DNA of 64,000 bases from Glaciecola sp965660815 (lineage in GTDB: Bacteria; Pseudomonadota; Gammaproteobacteria; Enterobacterales; Alteromonadaceae): the NCBI GenBank assembly GCA_965660815.1, contig CBFIBG010000052.1:196820-260819 (forward strand), in the 5' to 3' direction. Of the stretch, positions 33,580 through 43,230 are shown piece by piece (position 1 is the stretch's first letter; every line of letters begins with the position of its first letter). The notes beneath the pieces were generated by a model that had not been told where the DNA came from, did not search any database, and saw only the letters and a program-made list of their open reading frames with translations. Both the position numbers and the translations under genes were made by a program.

Positions 33580-35208
33580 CTAGCCCCTAGGCTCTGTCAT
33601 CAAACCTTTAACAACGGCTACACAAGAGGCAAGCAAGACGACAGTAAAGGGCAGACCTGTGGAAACTGCCATGGCTTGCAACGCTACTAAACCTCCACCT
33701 AATATCAGTGCGACGGCCACGAGTCCTTCAAAAGTACACCAAAAAACCCGTTGTGGGGTGGGCGCATCAACCTTGCCGCCTGCAGCAATTGTATCAATAA
33801 CCAAAGACCCAGAATCTGAAGAAGTAACGAAAAACACGACCACGAGAATGATTGCTATGAAAGACGTAATCCCAGCAAGTGGCAATGCATCAAGCATATT
33901 AAATAGTTGCAGCGGTAGGGCAGCTTCAACCGCGGCGGTATATCCTTCCTGAACCACTTGACTGATAGCAGTGCCACCAAATACTGTCATCCATAATACA
34001 CAGGCTATTGATGGTATCAGTAAAACGGAAACTAAAAATTCACGCACTGTTCGTCCTCGCGATACCCGCGCAATGAACATCCCTACAAATGGAGACCAAC
34101 TTATCCACCAAGCCCAGTAGAAAGCGGTCCAGCCTTGTGAAAAGTTAGTGTCTTCACGACCAACCGGGTTTGATAAGGCTGGAAGATGCTCAAAATAAGC
34201 GCCTAAGTTCGCGAAAAAGCCAGTAAAGATTGCGACTGTAGGGCCTACTATGATTACAAAGAGTAATAGTAATGCAGCGAAGATCATATTGGTTTCTGAC
34301 AATCTTTTTACACCGGCTTCAAGCCCGGCTACTACAGAGATTAGGGCTATAAGTGTGATGCCTATAACTAACAATATTTGAACGATATCCCCTTGAGGCC
34401 AATCAAATAAGTAATTTAAACCGGCGGCGGCTTGGGATGCCCCTAAGCCAAGTGACGTGGCTAGGCCAAATAAGGTAGCGAGCACTGCTAATATATCAAT
34501 TACATGTCCTGGCCAGCCCCATACGCGTTCACCAAGTAAGGGATAAAAAACCGATCTTATGGTAAGCGGTAAACCCTTATTGAACGAAAATAAAGCCAAA
34601 CCTAAGGCCAATATCGCGTAAATTGCCCAAGGGTGGAGAGCCCAATGATAAATAGTCGCTGCCATTCCCAATCGTTCCGCTGCAATAGGATCACTTTCAG
34701 CTGCCCCTAGTGGCGACCAGTCAGTTCTTTCTCCATCTACCACAGTTACGCCTTCAATTGCGCTATTGAAATGCGATAAGGGCTCAGACACGCCATAAAA
34801 CATGAGGCCTATTCCCATACCTGCCGCAAATAGCATTGAGAACCAGCCAATGTAGCCAAAGTCGGGTTTTGCGTCAGTGCCACCCAAACGAACCTTGCCC
34901 AAGGGCGTTATAATTAAGATTAAACATAGCAAAACAAAAACATTGGCGGCACTAATGAAGAACCAATCAAGGTTACTGGTCAGCCAACTGCGCATGTCAT
35001 TGAATAAAACGGCAGCATCAACACGGAATAAAAGCGTTAATATCACGAATAGGAGTATTGAAAGTGCAGAAATCAAAAAAACTTTATTGTGGATGTCTAA
35101 ACCGAAAGGCCCAAGTTTTACAACAATGTTGTCTTGGCCAATCTGATAATCGGTATCAATGGGGTTAACATGCCCATCGGGAATCATCGGATCCTTCTTA
35201 TTCGTCAT
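33580..35208 (-). CDS. BCCT-family transporter (betaine/choline/carnitine type)
   Basis: A 542-residue carrier with about twelve membrane spans, probably importing a quaternary-ammonium or sulfonium osmolyte with sodium or protons. The signature segment AFYWAWWISWSPFVGMFIAR, followed by VSRGRTVREFLVSVLLIPS, is the classic BCCT span 8 and loop. The FGYIGWFSMLFAAGMGIGLM segment is span 3, and VFFVTSSDSGSLVIDTIAAG is also conserved. The 40-residue N-terminal extension is polar and the C-terminal tail short, so osmosensing through a long tail as in BetP is unlikely. It heads a likely three-gene unit with the DUF294 and exonuclease genes. Confidence 0.94.
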   Translation of the reverse strand: MTNKKDPMIPDGHVNPIDTDYQIGQDNIVVKLGPFGLDIHNKVFLISALSILLFVILTLLFRVDAAVLFNDMRSWLTSNLDWFFISAANVFVLLCLILIITPLGKVRLGGTDAKPDFGYIGWFSMLFAAGMGIGLMFYGVSEPLSHFNSAIEGVTVVDGERTDWSPLGAAESDPIAAERLGMAATIYHWALHPWAIYAILALGLALFSFNKGLPLTIRSVFYPLLGERVWGWPGHVIDILAVLATLFGLATSLGLGASQAAAGLNYLFDWPQGDIVQILLVIGITLIALISVVAGLEAGVKRLSETNMIFAALLLLFVIIVGPTVAIFTGFFANLGAYFEHLPALSNPVGREDTNFSQGWTAFYWAWWISWSPFVGMFIARVSRGRTVREFLVSVLLIPSIACVLWMTVFGGTAISQVVQEGYTAAVEAALPLQLFNMLDALPLAGITSFIAIILVVVFFVTSSDSGSLVIDTIAAGGKVDAPTPQRVFWCTFEGLVAVALILGGGLVALQAMAVSTGLPFTVVLLASCVAVVKGLMTEPRG

Positions 35209-35608
35209 TTTTTATACCTCAAAATTTAATATCATCCCGACATAGGATTGCTTAACTGAAGCTCTACCGCGTTAAAATTATAAAAGTCAGTAACTTGCCG
35301 AATCTAATGATTGTGTCTGTGTAATTAATGTGTGTTTTATGTCAGAAGTGACAACGTATATCTAAAAAGGCGTTGCAGCTAGGTGGCAACATTCAGTAGT
35401 ACCCAATAAACATTCGGCATTCGGCTTTATCATTTTACCTCAATAGAAAAGTCTAACGATCAGCTATATGGTCTAACAATAGCAAATTTTAGCTCTACCA
35501 ACAAATTAGCGCAGAAAAAACGATGTAAATCGAACAAGTTACCCTGTACTCTTTACTTCGTTTCTTCCTAATGAGCATGGCAAGGCGTGAACATTAGTAG
35601 GACACACT
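35209..35608. other. intergenic region between BCCT and DUF481 genes
   Basis: About 400 bases with no gene on either strand. It should carry the promoter of the BCCT operon; nothing recognisable as an operator, hairpin or small RNA stood out. Confidence 0.5.
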
Positions 35609-36394
35609 TTAGAACTCATACGTAAGCGCTAAGCCGTATTCTATGTCAGTTTTTTCTACGTCGACGAACGGATCAGAGTTGTGTTTTATTTCTATTTCAA
35701 AACCGACTGAAATAGCTTCGTTGATAGGGAAATTAACTGCGCCCAATGCCAACAACCTTAAATCACTCGCATCACTGACGGCAGGTTGAATGTAAGTTGT
35801 CATAGATATCGAATAGTCAAAGTCGTTGTCGTGATCATAGACGTATCGGGCATACAAATTGGCTCTAAAGGTATCGTCTGTTATTCCTGTAGATTCGGAA
35901 GACTCAGTTTCATAAAATACGCCTGCTCCCAATACTAGCTGGCTTGCATAATTGTTAGCAGAAATTTCATTTCTGTAGCGAATGTTGGAACCTACCAACT
36001 CTCTATTCGATAAATCTGCAAAATCATCGTATTGATATTGAGTAAAAACCTCTAAATCAACATTTTCGGTTATTAGATCAAGTGAGATCCATCTAGCGTG
36101 AAGGAATAATTCATCTTCGTCTCTAACTGCATTGGTTTCTGAAAACGTATAATCACCAATAAAGACGAACAGGTTATTGTCTTCTCTAAATCTAACTACA
36201 TTATCAATGTTGATTTCCCGCTCGTCTTTATTTCCAGACTGTCCATCAATTGTGATTCCTATGTTTCCGCTGAGCCCCTGTTCAGGCACTATTTTATCAT
36301 TGATCGGAACGATCGCATGATTAGGCAGTATGACTAGAGTAAGTAAACCACAGCATAAATATTTAAACAGAAAAGGTTGGCGGCCCTTGGCCAT
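35609..36394 (-). CDS. DUF481-type outer-membrane protein
   Basis: A 261-residue protein with a signal peptide (YLCCGLLTLVILPNHAIV) and a barrel-like sequence. The pattern LSGNIGITIDGQSGNKDERE, VRFREDNNLFVFIGDYTFSE, ELFLHARWI, TQYQYDDFADLSNRELVGSN and the final EYGLALTYEF matches the salt-induced outer-membrane/DUF481 family, in which a GxxxxGNxxxxxF start and a closing Tyr-x-Phe are usual. The function of the family is not settled. It lies 38 bases after the Kv channel gene on the same strand, with no terminator seen, so the two may be co-transcribed. Confidence 0.83.
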   Translation of the reverse strand: MAKGRQPFLFKYLCCGLLTLVILPNHAIVPINDKIVPEQGLSGNIGITIDGQSGNKDEREINIDNVVRFREDNNLFVFIGDYTFSETNAVRDEDELFLHARWISLDLITENVDLEVFTQYQYDDFADLSNRELVGSNIRYRNEISANNYASQLVLGAGVFYETESSESTGITDDTFRANLYARYVYDHDNDFDYSISMTTYIQPAVSDASDLRLLALGAVNFPINEAISVGFEIEIKHNSDPFVDVEKTDIEYGLALTYEF

Positions 36395-36432
36395 ATTATT
36401 ATTCCTTTGGTGCGTTGATAATTGGTTATATT

Positions 36433-37404
36433 TTATTGTTCTTCATAAATGCTTTTACCGCAATGAGGACAGGATCGTTTCTCCATTACTTCTTGAATAA
36501 ATTTGACTTCTTCTCTTATCTGCTCGGCCACATTTCGACTTAGGCCTAACGAGACCCGTAGTTTTTCAAATTCTTCTTCTTCAAGTTCGCAAATTATGCC
36601 ATCTTCTAACATAGTTTGAAATTGACGTCTCAAACTATCTCTTCTGCGTCTTAATTGGTCGGCCAATCCAGATGCTAGTATACCAGCTGGCAGAGCTGCC
36701 ATCCCGACTCCTAATATCGTGATCAATCCTCCAAATATTTTGCCTAGTGTCGTTATGGGAGTGACATCACCATAACCCACAGTGGTTAATGTCACAGTAG
36801 ACCACCACATAGCCTGCGGAATAGAGCCAAAAACCTCGGGCTGTGCATTGTGTTCAACCAAGTAAATCCCGCATGCAGCTAATACAAGAATAACCAACAA
36901 AATGAATATCGCAGCAAAAATTGTGCTCGATTCTTCTTTAAATACGTCAAACAGCACTTTCATCGCAACTGAGTAACGAGTGAGTTTGAGCACACGTAAT
37001 AAACGTAACACTCGTAAAAATCGCAAATCGATTGCAAAAAATAACGATAAATAGAATGGCAGTATTGCCACCAGATCGATAATCGCAAGTGGAGACTTTA
37101 TAAATTCAATTCTGGTTTTAAATGCGCTCTGATTCGGTTTTTGCTCAACGCTGGTCCAAATTCTTAAGACGTATTCTAGAGTGAACACCATAACCGAAAA
37201 AATTTCCAGATATGTAAATAAATCTCTGTATTGATAATAAATATCGTTGACTGTTTCAAGAGTAACAGCGATTACATTAATGCCAATTAAAATCAGTAAA
37301 AGAACGTTTAAAAACTTTGAAGCAGTAGAGGATGTTTCTTGAGGTTCAAGAACTTGAAAAAGTGAGCGTCTTATAGTGTTGTTTCTACTTTGGTTAGTTG
37401 GCAT
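36433..37404 (-). CDS. voltage-gated potassium channel (Kv type, six-span)
   Basis: A 323-residue inner-membrane channel. The voltage-sensor S4 helix is RFLRVLRLLRVLKLTRY (128-144), with arginines every third residue; the pore loop carries TTVGYGD (207-213), the K+ filter. S1-S3 lie at about 32-122 and S5-S6 at about 158-240. The cytoplasmic tail (about 250-323) is charged and ends in CPHCGKSIYEEQ, a single CxxC pair (Cys312, Cys315) that could bind metal only across subunits or with another ligand. It is first of a possible two-gene unit with the DUF481 gene. Confidence 0.93.
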   Translation of the reverse strand: MPTNQSRNNTIRRSLFQVLEPQETSSTASKFLNVLLLILIGINVIAVTLETVNDIYYQYRDLFTYLEIFSVMVFTLEYVLRIWTSVEQKPNQSAFKTRIEFIKSPLAIIDLVAILPFYLSLFFAIDLRFLRVLRLLRVLKLTRYSVAMKVLFDVFKEESSTIFAAIFILLVILVLAACGIYLVEHNAQPEVFGSIPQAMWWSTVTLTTVGYGDVTPITTLGKIFGGLITILGVGMAALPAGILASGLADQLRRRRDSLRRQFQTMLEDGIICELEEEEFEKLRVSLGLSRNVAEQIREEVKFIQEVMEKRSCPHCGKSIYEEQ

Positions 37405-37665
37405 ATTATTTTCTATTTCGAAGGTATAGGCCTCAGCCTAGTTCAAGCATAAAGACGTATTAGAACCAAGTTTTTCTTCTAAGCGATTTTCTATTAATTG
37501 GTTATCGGTATTTTTACAGCGGTCATGATAATTATTGTTTAATATGTTAGTCAAAAGGTTATAAGACTATAGTATTGTATTCGTTATTAATCTTTATAAA
37601 TTTTCCCAGTTTACCGATACATCCAACACGGTCGTCTGTAATTAAACTAATGTGTAAACTGGTCT

Positions 37666-39276
37666 ATGCAATTAAATAATCTAAAAATAAGTACGAAAAT
37701 TGACATTGCGCTTGTCACCCTATTTTTATTCATTCTAACTATTTCGGGTTTTTATCAGTATTATAGCCAAAGGGACATGGTTGAAGCTGTTGTGCACAAT
37801 CAAGCAAACGACTTAGCCATGAGCTATTTCGATAATATAAACACCTTGATGCTTACTGGCGGCATGTCTAATTCAGATATTGCAAGGAATAAAGTGCTAG
37901 CAAAGTCTGAAGTATTAAATGCAAAAATTTTAAGAACAGAGGCTGTTTCAAAAGTGTTTGGCTCTGCACCAGAACACAACTTACCCAAAGATAAATTTGA
38001 CCAACTAGGTCTAAAGGGCGAACAGGTGGATGAAGTATACAGTGTAAACGGCGAGAGAGTGCTCACTGTGATTGCACCACTTTTGGCCAGCAGCGATTAC
38101 GCTGGCACAAATTGTTTAGGGTGCCATGCAGCCAATGAAGGGGATTTATTAGGTGCAGTGAGGGTTGATTACTCTCTGGCAAGCTTTGACGAACGGATCA
38201 ATAAAGATGTTCTTACACAACTCGCACTTACTACTCTAATGATGGTTATTGGCATTTTTTGCATAAGCTTGATTTTACGTAAAATTGTGGTAAATCCTCT
38301 AGCTAAAACCAAACAAAAAATCAGCGAAATAGAACAAAACGGTGACTTAACTGTTCGCATTGAAGTGGATCAAAAAGATGAAATTGGACAAATGGGAGTT
38401 GCGCTCAACTCAATGATGAATAAATTAGGTTCTACAATCAGTGATGTTTCATCTTCGATGAAGTTGCTTATCGATGAATCTCATCATCTTTCAGAAATAA
38501 CGGATAAAAGCCTTTCAGGCGTACGCAGGCAGCAAAGAGAAACAGAAGAAGTTGCCACAGCAATGACCGAAATGGAGCAAAACTCCATCGAAGTGGCGAA
38601 CAATACTCAATCGGCCTCAGAGGCAACTAGTGAAGCGACACAACTAGTAACTCAAGGCCGAAGCGCGGTGCAGGACACCCTTTCAAGTATTGATAGTCTG
38701 GCAAATGAAATTGCACAAGCTAGCGACGTGGTGAACAAATTAGAGAATGATAGTGAAAATATTACCAACGTTGTTGAAGTTATTTCATCTATTGCAGAGC
38801 AAACCAACCTACTCGCGTTAAATGCAGCAATAGAAGCTGCGAGGGCCGGAGAGAGTGGAAGAGGATTTGCGGTCGTTGCTGACGAGGTAAGATCGTTGGC
38901 AACGCGAACTCATCAATCAACTAATGAAATAAAGCTCCTCGTCGAGACAATACAAAGCCAGGCGCAGCAGGCCAAGTCAGTTATGGACAATAGTGAATCA
39001 CACTCAAGCATGAGTGTACAAAGAGCACAAAATGCAGATAGTGTTTTGAAACAAATAACGTCTGCTGTTGACCGAGTATCAGACATGAATAAACAAATTT
39101 CTATTGCAGCAGACCAACAAAGTCAAGTGACGTCAGAAATGAACAGAAATGTGGATGGCATAAGTGATGTGACGACACAAACAGCTAATAGTAGTAACGA
39201 ACTAGAAGCCGTTAGCCAAACATTGGCAGACCTAGCAAAAGCTCTAAATGCGAAGGTGAATCAATTTAAAATATAA
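37666..39276 (+). CDS. methyl-accepting chemotaxis protein with c-type haem motif in the sensor domain
   Basis: A 536-residue chemoreceptor. TM1 is at about 12-29, a periplasmic domain of about 150 residues follows, then TM2 at 184-205, a HAMP domain (about 206-258), and a cytoplasmic signalling rod whose tip is EQTNLLALNAAIEAARAGES with GRGFAVVADEVRSLA. The periplasmic domain contains CLGCH (Cys150, Cys153, His154), a covalent haem c-binding motif, in TNCLGCHAANEGDLLGAVRV. Chemoreceptors and kinases with such haem domains are known in Geobacter and in Tll0287-like proteins, where they sense redox or gas ligands. A C-terminal methyltransferase-binding pentapeptide is absent. No che genes are adjacent. 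Confidence 0.92.
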   Translation: MQLNNLKISTKIDIALVTLFLFILTISGFYQYYSQRDMVEAVVHNQANDLAMSYFDNINTLMLTGGMSNSDIARNKVLAKSEVLNAKILRTEAVSKVFGSAPEHNLPKDKFDQLGLKGEQVDEVYSVNGERVLTVIAPLLASSDYAGTNCLGCHAANEGDLLGAVRVDYSLASFDERINKDVLTQLALTTLMMVIGIFCISLILRKIVVNPLAKTKQKISEIEQNGDLTVRIEVDQKDEIGQMGVALNSMMNKLGSTISDVSSSMKLLIDESHHLSEITDKSLSGVRRQQRETEEVATAMTEMEQNSIEVANNTQSASEATSEATQLVTQGRSAVQDTLSSIDSLANEIAQASDVVNKLENDSENITNVVEVISSIAEQTNLLALNAAIEAARAGESGRGFAVVADEVRSLATRTHQSTNEIKLLVETIQSQAQQAKSVMDNSESHSSMSVQRAQNADSVLKQITSAVDRVSDMNKQISIAADQQSQVTSEMNRNVDGISDVTTQTANSSNELEAVSQTLADLAKALNAKVNQFKI

Positions 39277-39312
39277 ATAACATTCCCAAAACATGCACAT
39301 TTATGACTTTGC

Positions 39313-39361
39313 GTGCCTGCACACCACCACTATGCACATAACTGAAGCTGGTTGCAGGCAC
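39313..39361. repeat. nine-base inverted repeat between convergent genes
   Basis: GTGCCTGCA at 39313-39321 and TGCAGGCAC at 39353-39361 are perfect inverted repeats around a 31-base spacer, located between the chemoreceptor stop and the stop of the convergent kinase-like gene. No T-run follows, so a terminator role is doubtful. Confidence 0.4.
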
Positions 39362-39389
39362 TACACTTCGCCTGCTGGATTTGAGAATA

Positions 39390-40505
39390 TCAAGAATTAC
39401 TTTTATTAATTAATCGCAATGCTTTATTAGTTTGTTCGCTACTGTATTCGTTGAGCTTAACGTGATCACTGGCCCAACCGACTAAAAATCTTTCGAAATC
39501 CGCCCAAGCGAATGGGATTAATCGTTTCCATTCGTTGGTTAAATTCACACAATTATCCATGGGCCATGAGTAGGTTTTTATTAAATGTTGCTTTAACTTC
39601 TCGAAATATAATTCTTCAACAGCATTTGAATGTTTATTAAGGCCATTTGAGTCAAAGCAACTTCCTAGGAGGTATATTAAATCTTTAATCCCTGCACCTC
39701 TGCCGACATACTGAAAGTCAACTGCAGCAACAGATATTTGCGGGTAAGAAGTTTCTATAGAAGGATTGAAGCAAAAGTTCGCAATTTTAGCATCGCCATG
39801 CACTAAGGTTTGGTAGTTTGCATGTTCAAGAATATTGTCAATTTTTTCTGCAGATTTCTTTAGTGGACTATTCGGCATAGTCTCGAGTTCATGAGGCCGA
39901 GTTCCAAGGTGCCAGTAGGTACCAGGTTGTTCAAAATTATCAAATGGTGTGTTCAGAAAGTATGCATGAAAGCTTGCTAACCATCTAGCTGCGCCAAATA
40001 CTTTTACAAGATATTCGTCTTCTTTTAAACGCTTTTGCAGGAAAGGTTTGTTGATATTTTTAGCGACTGCAGCATAACCTGTTGCTAGTGATTGATCCTT
40101 TAAAACAAACCTAGGTGTGATTCTTTCGTCCAAACCAATCTGGTCCAAATCCTCCATAATCAACCATAAATTGCGATCGCTCTTTCCAGTCGCCTTCAGT
40201 TCTGGGATTTTACAACTTTTAGGTAAGTGATGGGCAAAATTTTGATAAAACAACTGCTCGTTAATGTAAGACTGGAGTTTTCGATTATGAGAAAAGTCAC
40301 TTTGCCATCCTCGTGGATGTTGTTTTTGCTTTGTGAAATTAATATATTTCAAGATGCAGTAGTGGCAAGAGTGTTTGTCTCTGGCTATTTTGAATCTAGA
40401 TATTTCTCCATATCCACTCCACAAGTCTTGCACTTGCTCAATTTTGTTTACATTGAAATCACTAAATACCGATTTGACTATTTCAATGGTTTCACACTTG
40501 CTCAT
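39390..40505 (-). CDS. phosphotransferase of the choline-kinase/EcKinase-like (APH) superfamily
   Basis: A 371-residue kinase-fold protein. The Brenner catalytic loop is LVHGDAKIANFCFNPS (compare HGDxxxxN in APH/choline kinases), and the metal-binding aspartate follows in AAVDFQYVGRGAGIKDLIYL. The N-terminal lobe includes LWSGYGEISRFKI and CILKYINF, plausible phosphate loop and ATP-anchoring lysine. These are the marks of the DUF1679/ecdysteroid-kinase-like branch, whose bacterial substrates are mostly unknown. The frame extends to a TTG at 40547, but ATG at 40505 is preferred because the TTG has no ribosome site. It stands alone, convergent with the chemoreceptor. Confidence 0.8.
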   Translation of the reverse strand: MSKCETIEIVKSVFSDFNVNKIEQVQDLWSGYGEISRFKIARDKHSCHYCILKYINFTKQKQHPRGWQSDFSHNRKLQSYINEQLFYQNFAHHLPKSCKIPELKATGKSDRNLWLIMEDLDQIGLDERITPRFVLKDQSLATGYAAVAKNINKPFLQKRLKEDEYLVKVFGAARWLASFHAYFLNTPFDNFEQPGTYWHLGTRPHELETMPNSPLKKSAEKIDNILEHANYQTLVHGDAKIANFCFNPSIETSYPQISVAAVDFQYVGRGAGIKDLIYLLGSCFDSNGLNKHSNAVEELYFEKLKQHLIKTYSWPMDNCVNLTNEWKRLIPFAWADFERFLVGWASDHVKLNEYSSEQTNKALRLINKSNS

Positions 40506-40727
40506 TAGACTAGAAGGCTTCCAAAATAAAGGGTAAATGTTACTCAAAAAATTTTCATATTGTAGGTGTTATGCAGAGTAACTGAGTAATGTATCTGTGA
40601 AGTATACAACGAATATTTGCTATTAAGCTTAATTATCTACATTACATAACTGTTATTATTTTTATAAAATTGAAAGAAAAAATATAAGACAAGGTTCTGT
40701 GTCATACTAACCAAAAAGGAAAAATGT

Positions 40728-41141
40728 ATGGAAAACACAATTTTCGCCACAATAGGTTTTATAGTTTGGGTATTAATATTGCTATTAGCGTTAGCCACGT
40801 ATCGGACTATTTATAATAATTCCAATAAACGAAAATCGCTGAAATTTGATCCTAACGGGCAAGATGTAAGCGACTTTGGTCAACGCTTGACCAGAGCACA
40901 TGCGAACTGCTATGAGTCGTCCTTATTTATTATTGGGCCTATGCTGTTAGCAATAGCTACCGATTCGATGGCTATTACCGATGGCCTATCTATATTTATA
41001 TTGCTTGCTCGAATTCTGCAAACGACAGTACATATAATCTCAACGTCAAACCCTGCTATTGCACTTAGGTTTGTGCTGTTTCTAATACAATTCGCCATTA
41101 GTGCTTATTGGCTGGTAATGCTTGGAGTAAAGTTCGCGTAA
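40728..41141 (+). CDS. MAPEG-family membrane protein
   Basis: A 137-residue protein with four hydrophobic spans, matching the MAPEG family (membrane-associated proteins in eicosanoid and glutathione metabolism). The diagnostic RxxxAHxNxxE pattern is seen in RLTRAHANCYESSLFIIGPM, and spans 3-4 (ILLARILQTTVHIIS and LRFVLFLIQFAISAYWLVML) fit. Bacterial members are mostly uncharacterised; glutathione transferase activity is possible. GGAAAA lies just upstream of the ATG. Confidence 0.88.
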   Translation: MENTIFATIGFIVWVLILLLALATYRTIYNNSNKRKSLKFDPNGQDVSDFGQRLTRAHANCYESSLFIIGPMLLAIATDSMAITDGLSIFILLARILQTTVHIISTSNPAIALRFVLFLIQFAISAYWLVMLGVKFA

Positions 41142-41299
41142 TTATTACTTATCAACTGTAAAGAATTAAAGTCTAGGTATAGTAAATTGTACAGGATCAA
41201 ATTATTAAAAAATTATGCTATTCGTTTATAGGTTCTCTAATTAAAAGAAGTAAGTATAATTCTGCCACTATCATTATTCACTGACCCATTATAAAAAAT

Positions 41300-43141
41300 A
41301 TGTTTTCATTTTTTGAGCGACTTACAGAGCCATTTCCAAAGCTTTCCCCAGAGCAACCACCAAAAAGTATTTTTGCTTTTTGTCGTTATTATACGAATGG
41401 TATGTGGCACGTACTTATTGTTGTATCAATATTAAGCGCACTTGTCGCTATTCTGGAAGTGAGTCTGGTTGGATTCATGGGGCAATTAGTGGATTGGTTT
41501 GCGGTTAAAGACCCCGCTACTTTTTTGCAAGAGGAAAAGAGCGCTCTAATCTGGATGGGACTGCTTGTACTGTTTATCTTGCCATTTTTCGTTATTTTAA
41601 ACTCTCTGCTGACACATCAATCAATACTTGGCAACTATCCAATGCGCATAAGGTGGTTAGCGCACAAATATTTATTGACACAGAGTCTAAGCTTTTACCA
41701 AGACGAATTCGCTGGAAGAGTCGCAACGAAAGTCATGCAAACCGCTTTATCAGTGAGAGAAACCGTCACTAAGCTAATGAATTTAGCCGTATATATTTGC
41801 GTATACTTCGTGTCTGTAGTAGTACTTGTCTTCTCCACTGATTGGCGTCTAGCCATGCCTCTAATCACCTGGCTCGTTTTGTATGTACTGATTCTGAAAG
41901 TGATGTTGCCAAAACTCAAAGCTGTATCACAGAAACAAGCTGATGCAAGGTCAGTGATGACAGGTCGAATAGTCGATAGCTATACCAACATAATGACGGT
42001 AAAACTCTTTTCTCATCATTCTAGAGAAGAAACCTATGCCAAAGATGGAATGCTCGGTTTTCTTAATACTGTGTATCCACAAATGCGTTTAGTCACTGTA
42101 TTGCAGGCTCTTGTCTGGGGTATCAACTCTTTGCTTGTGTTTGCAGTAGCTGCTTTGGCCATCTTTTTATGGATAAATGGTTCGGTAAGCCCAGGGGATT
42201 TGGCTATTGCAGTGAGTTTAAGTTTGAGATTAAACGGAATGTCACAATGGATAATGTGGGAAGTGTCCTCGCTATTTGAAAATATAGGCACGGTTCAAGA
42301 TGGCATTAATACGCTTGCCATACCCACTGATATTCAAGATAAAAATAGTGCGTCAACCTTGCGTATAAAAGGAGGAAGCATTACTTTTGACAAAGTAAAC
42401 TTTGCGTACAAAACAAAGAATAATCTTCCTGTAGAGGTATTTAACAATCTAACATTTGAATTAAAACCAGGAGAAAAAGTAGGCTTGGTTGGGCGTTCCG
42501 GAGCAGGAAAGTCGACGTTGGTGAATTTGTTATTGCGTTTTTACGACATCCAGTCTGGAGAAATACTGATTGACGGCGATAACATCCAAGACGTTAAACA
42601 GGAATCTTTGCGGGCTAACATAAGTATGGTGACTCAAGATACTTCATTGATGCATCGTTCCGTTAGAGACAATATTATGTACGGTAAAATGAATGCATCA
42701 GAGGAACAAATGATAGCTGCAGCCAAACAAGCTGAAGCCCATGAATTCATACTCAAATTGAGTGATGCAAAAGGCCGTAAAGGTTATGATGCTCATGTTG
42801 GTGAACGTGGTGTAAAGCTTTCTGGTGGCCAAAGGCAGCGTATTGCCATTGCTAGAGTAATGTTGAAAGATGCCCCTATCTTGATATTAGATGAAGCGAC
42901 ATCGGCTTTAGATTCAGAGGTTGAAGCTGCAATTCAAGAGGGGCTGAGCAAGATAATGGAATCCAAAACAGTATTGGCTATCGCACATCGTTTATCAACT
43001 ATCGCTCAAATGGATAGGTTGCTGGTACTCGATAAAGGAAAAATCGTAGAATCTGGTAGCCATGGGGAATTATTGGAGCTAAATGGCATTTATGCCAAAC
43101 TATGGGCCCATCAAACCGGTGGATTTATAGGCGTAGATTAA
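41300..43141 (+). CDS. ABC-type exporter, fused permease and ATPase
   Basis: A 613-residue type I ABC exporter half-transporter that would function as a dimer. Six membrane spans occupy about 36-330. The nucleotide-binding domain carries Walker A GRSGAGKST (398-406), the signature LSGGQRQR (507-514), Walker B ILILDEATSALD (527-538) and the H-loop AIAHRLST. No C39 peptidase domain is present. It resembles multidrug or lipid exporters such as MdlB/MsbA relatives, but the substrate cannot be predicted. A muramidase gene follows 89 bases downstream on the same strand. Confidence 0.92.
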   Translation: MFSFFERLTEPFPKLSPEQPPKSIFAFCRYYTNGMWHVLIVVSILSALVAILEVSLVGFMGQLVDWFAVKDPATFLQEEKSALIWMGLLVLFILPFFVILNSLLTHQSILGNYPMRIRWLAHKYLLTQSLSFYQDEFAGRVATKVMQTALSVRETVTKLMNLAVYICVYFVSVVVLVFSTDWRLAMPLITWLVLYVLILKVMLPKLKAVSQKQADARSVMTGRIVDSYTNIMTVKLFSHHSREETYAKDGMLGFLNTVYPQMRLVTVLQALVWGINSLLVFAVAALAIFLWINGSVSPGDLAIAVSLSLRLNGMSQWIMWEVSSLFENIGTVQDGINTLAIPTDIQDKNSASTLRIKGGSITFDKVNFAYKTKNNLPVEVFNNLTFELKPGEKVGLVGRSGAGKSTLVNLLLRFYDIQSGEILIDGDNIQDVKQESLRANISMVTQDTSLMHRSVRDNIMYGKMNASEEQMIAAAKQAEAHEFILKLSDAKGRKGYDAHVGERGVKLSGGQRQRIAIARVMLKDAPILILDEATSALDSEVEAAIQEGLSKIMESKTVLAIAHRLSTIAQMDRLLVLDKGKIVESGSHGELLELNGIYAKLWAHQTGGFIGVD

Positions 43142-43230
43142 ACATTAGATAGCAAGCGTTATTGTTCGAATATTTTTATGTTAATCTAATAAAATGACAA
43201 GGGAAGTTGGGTCCAACCATTGGAGATTTT

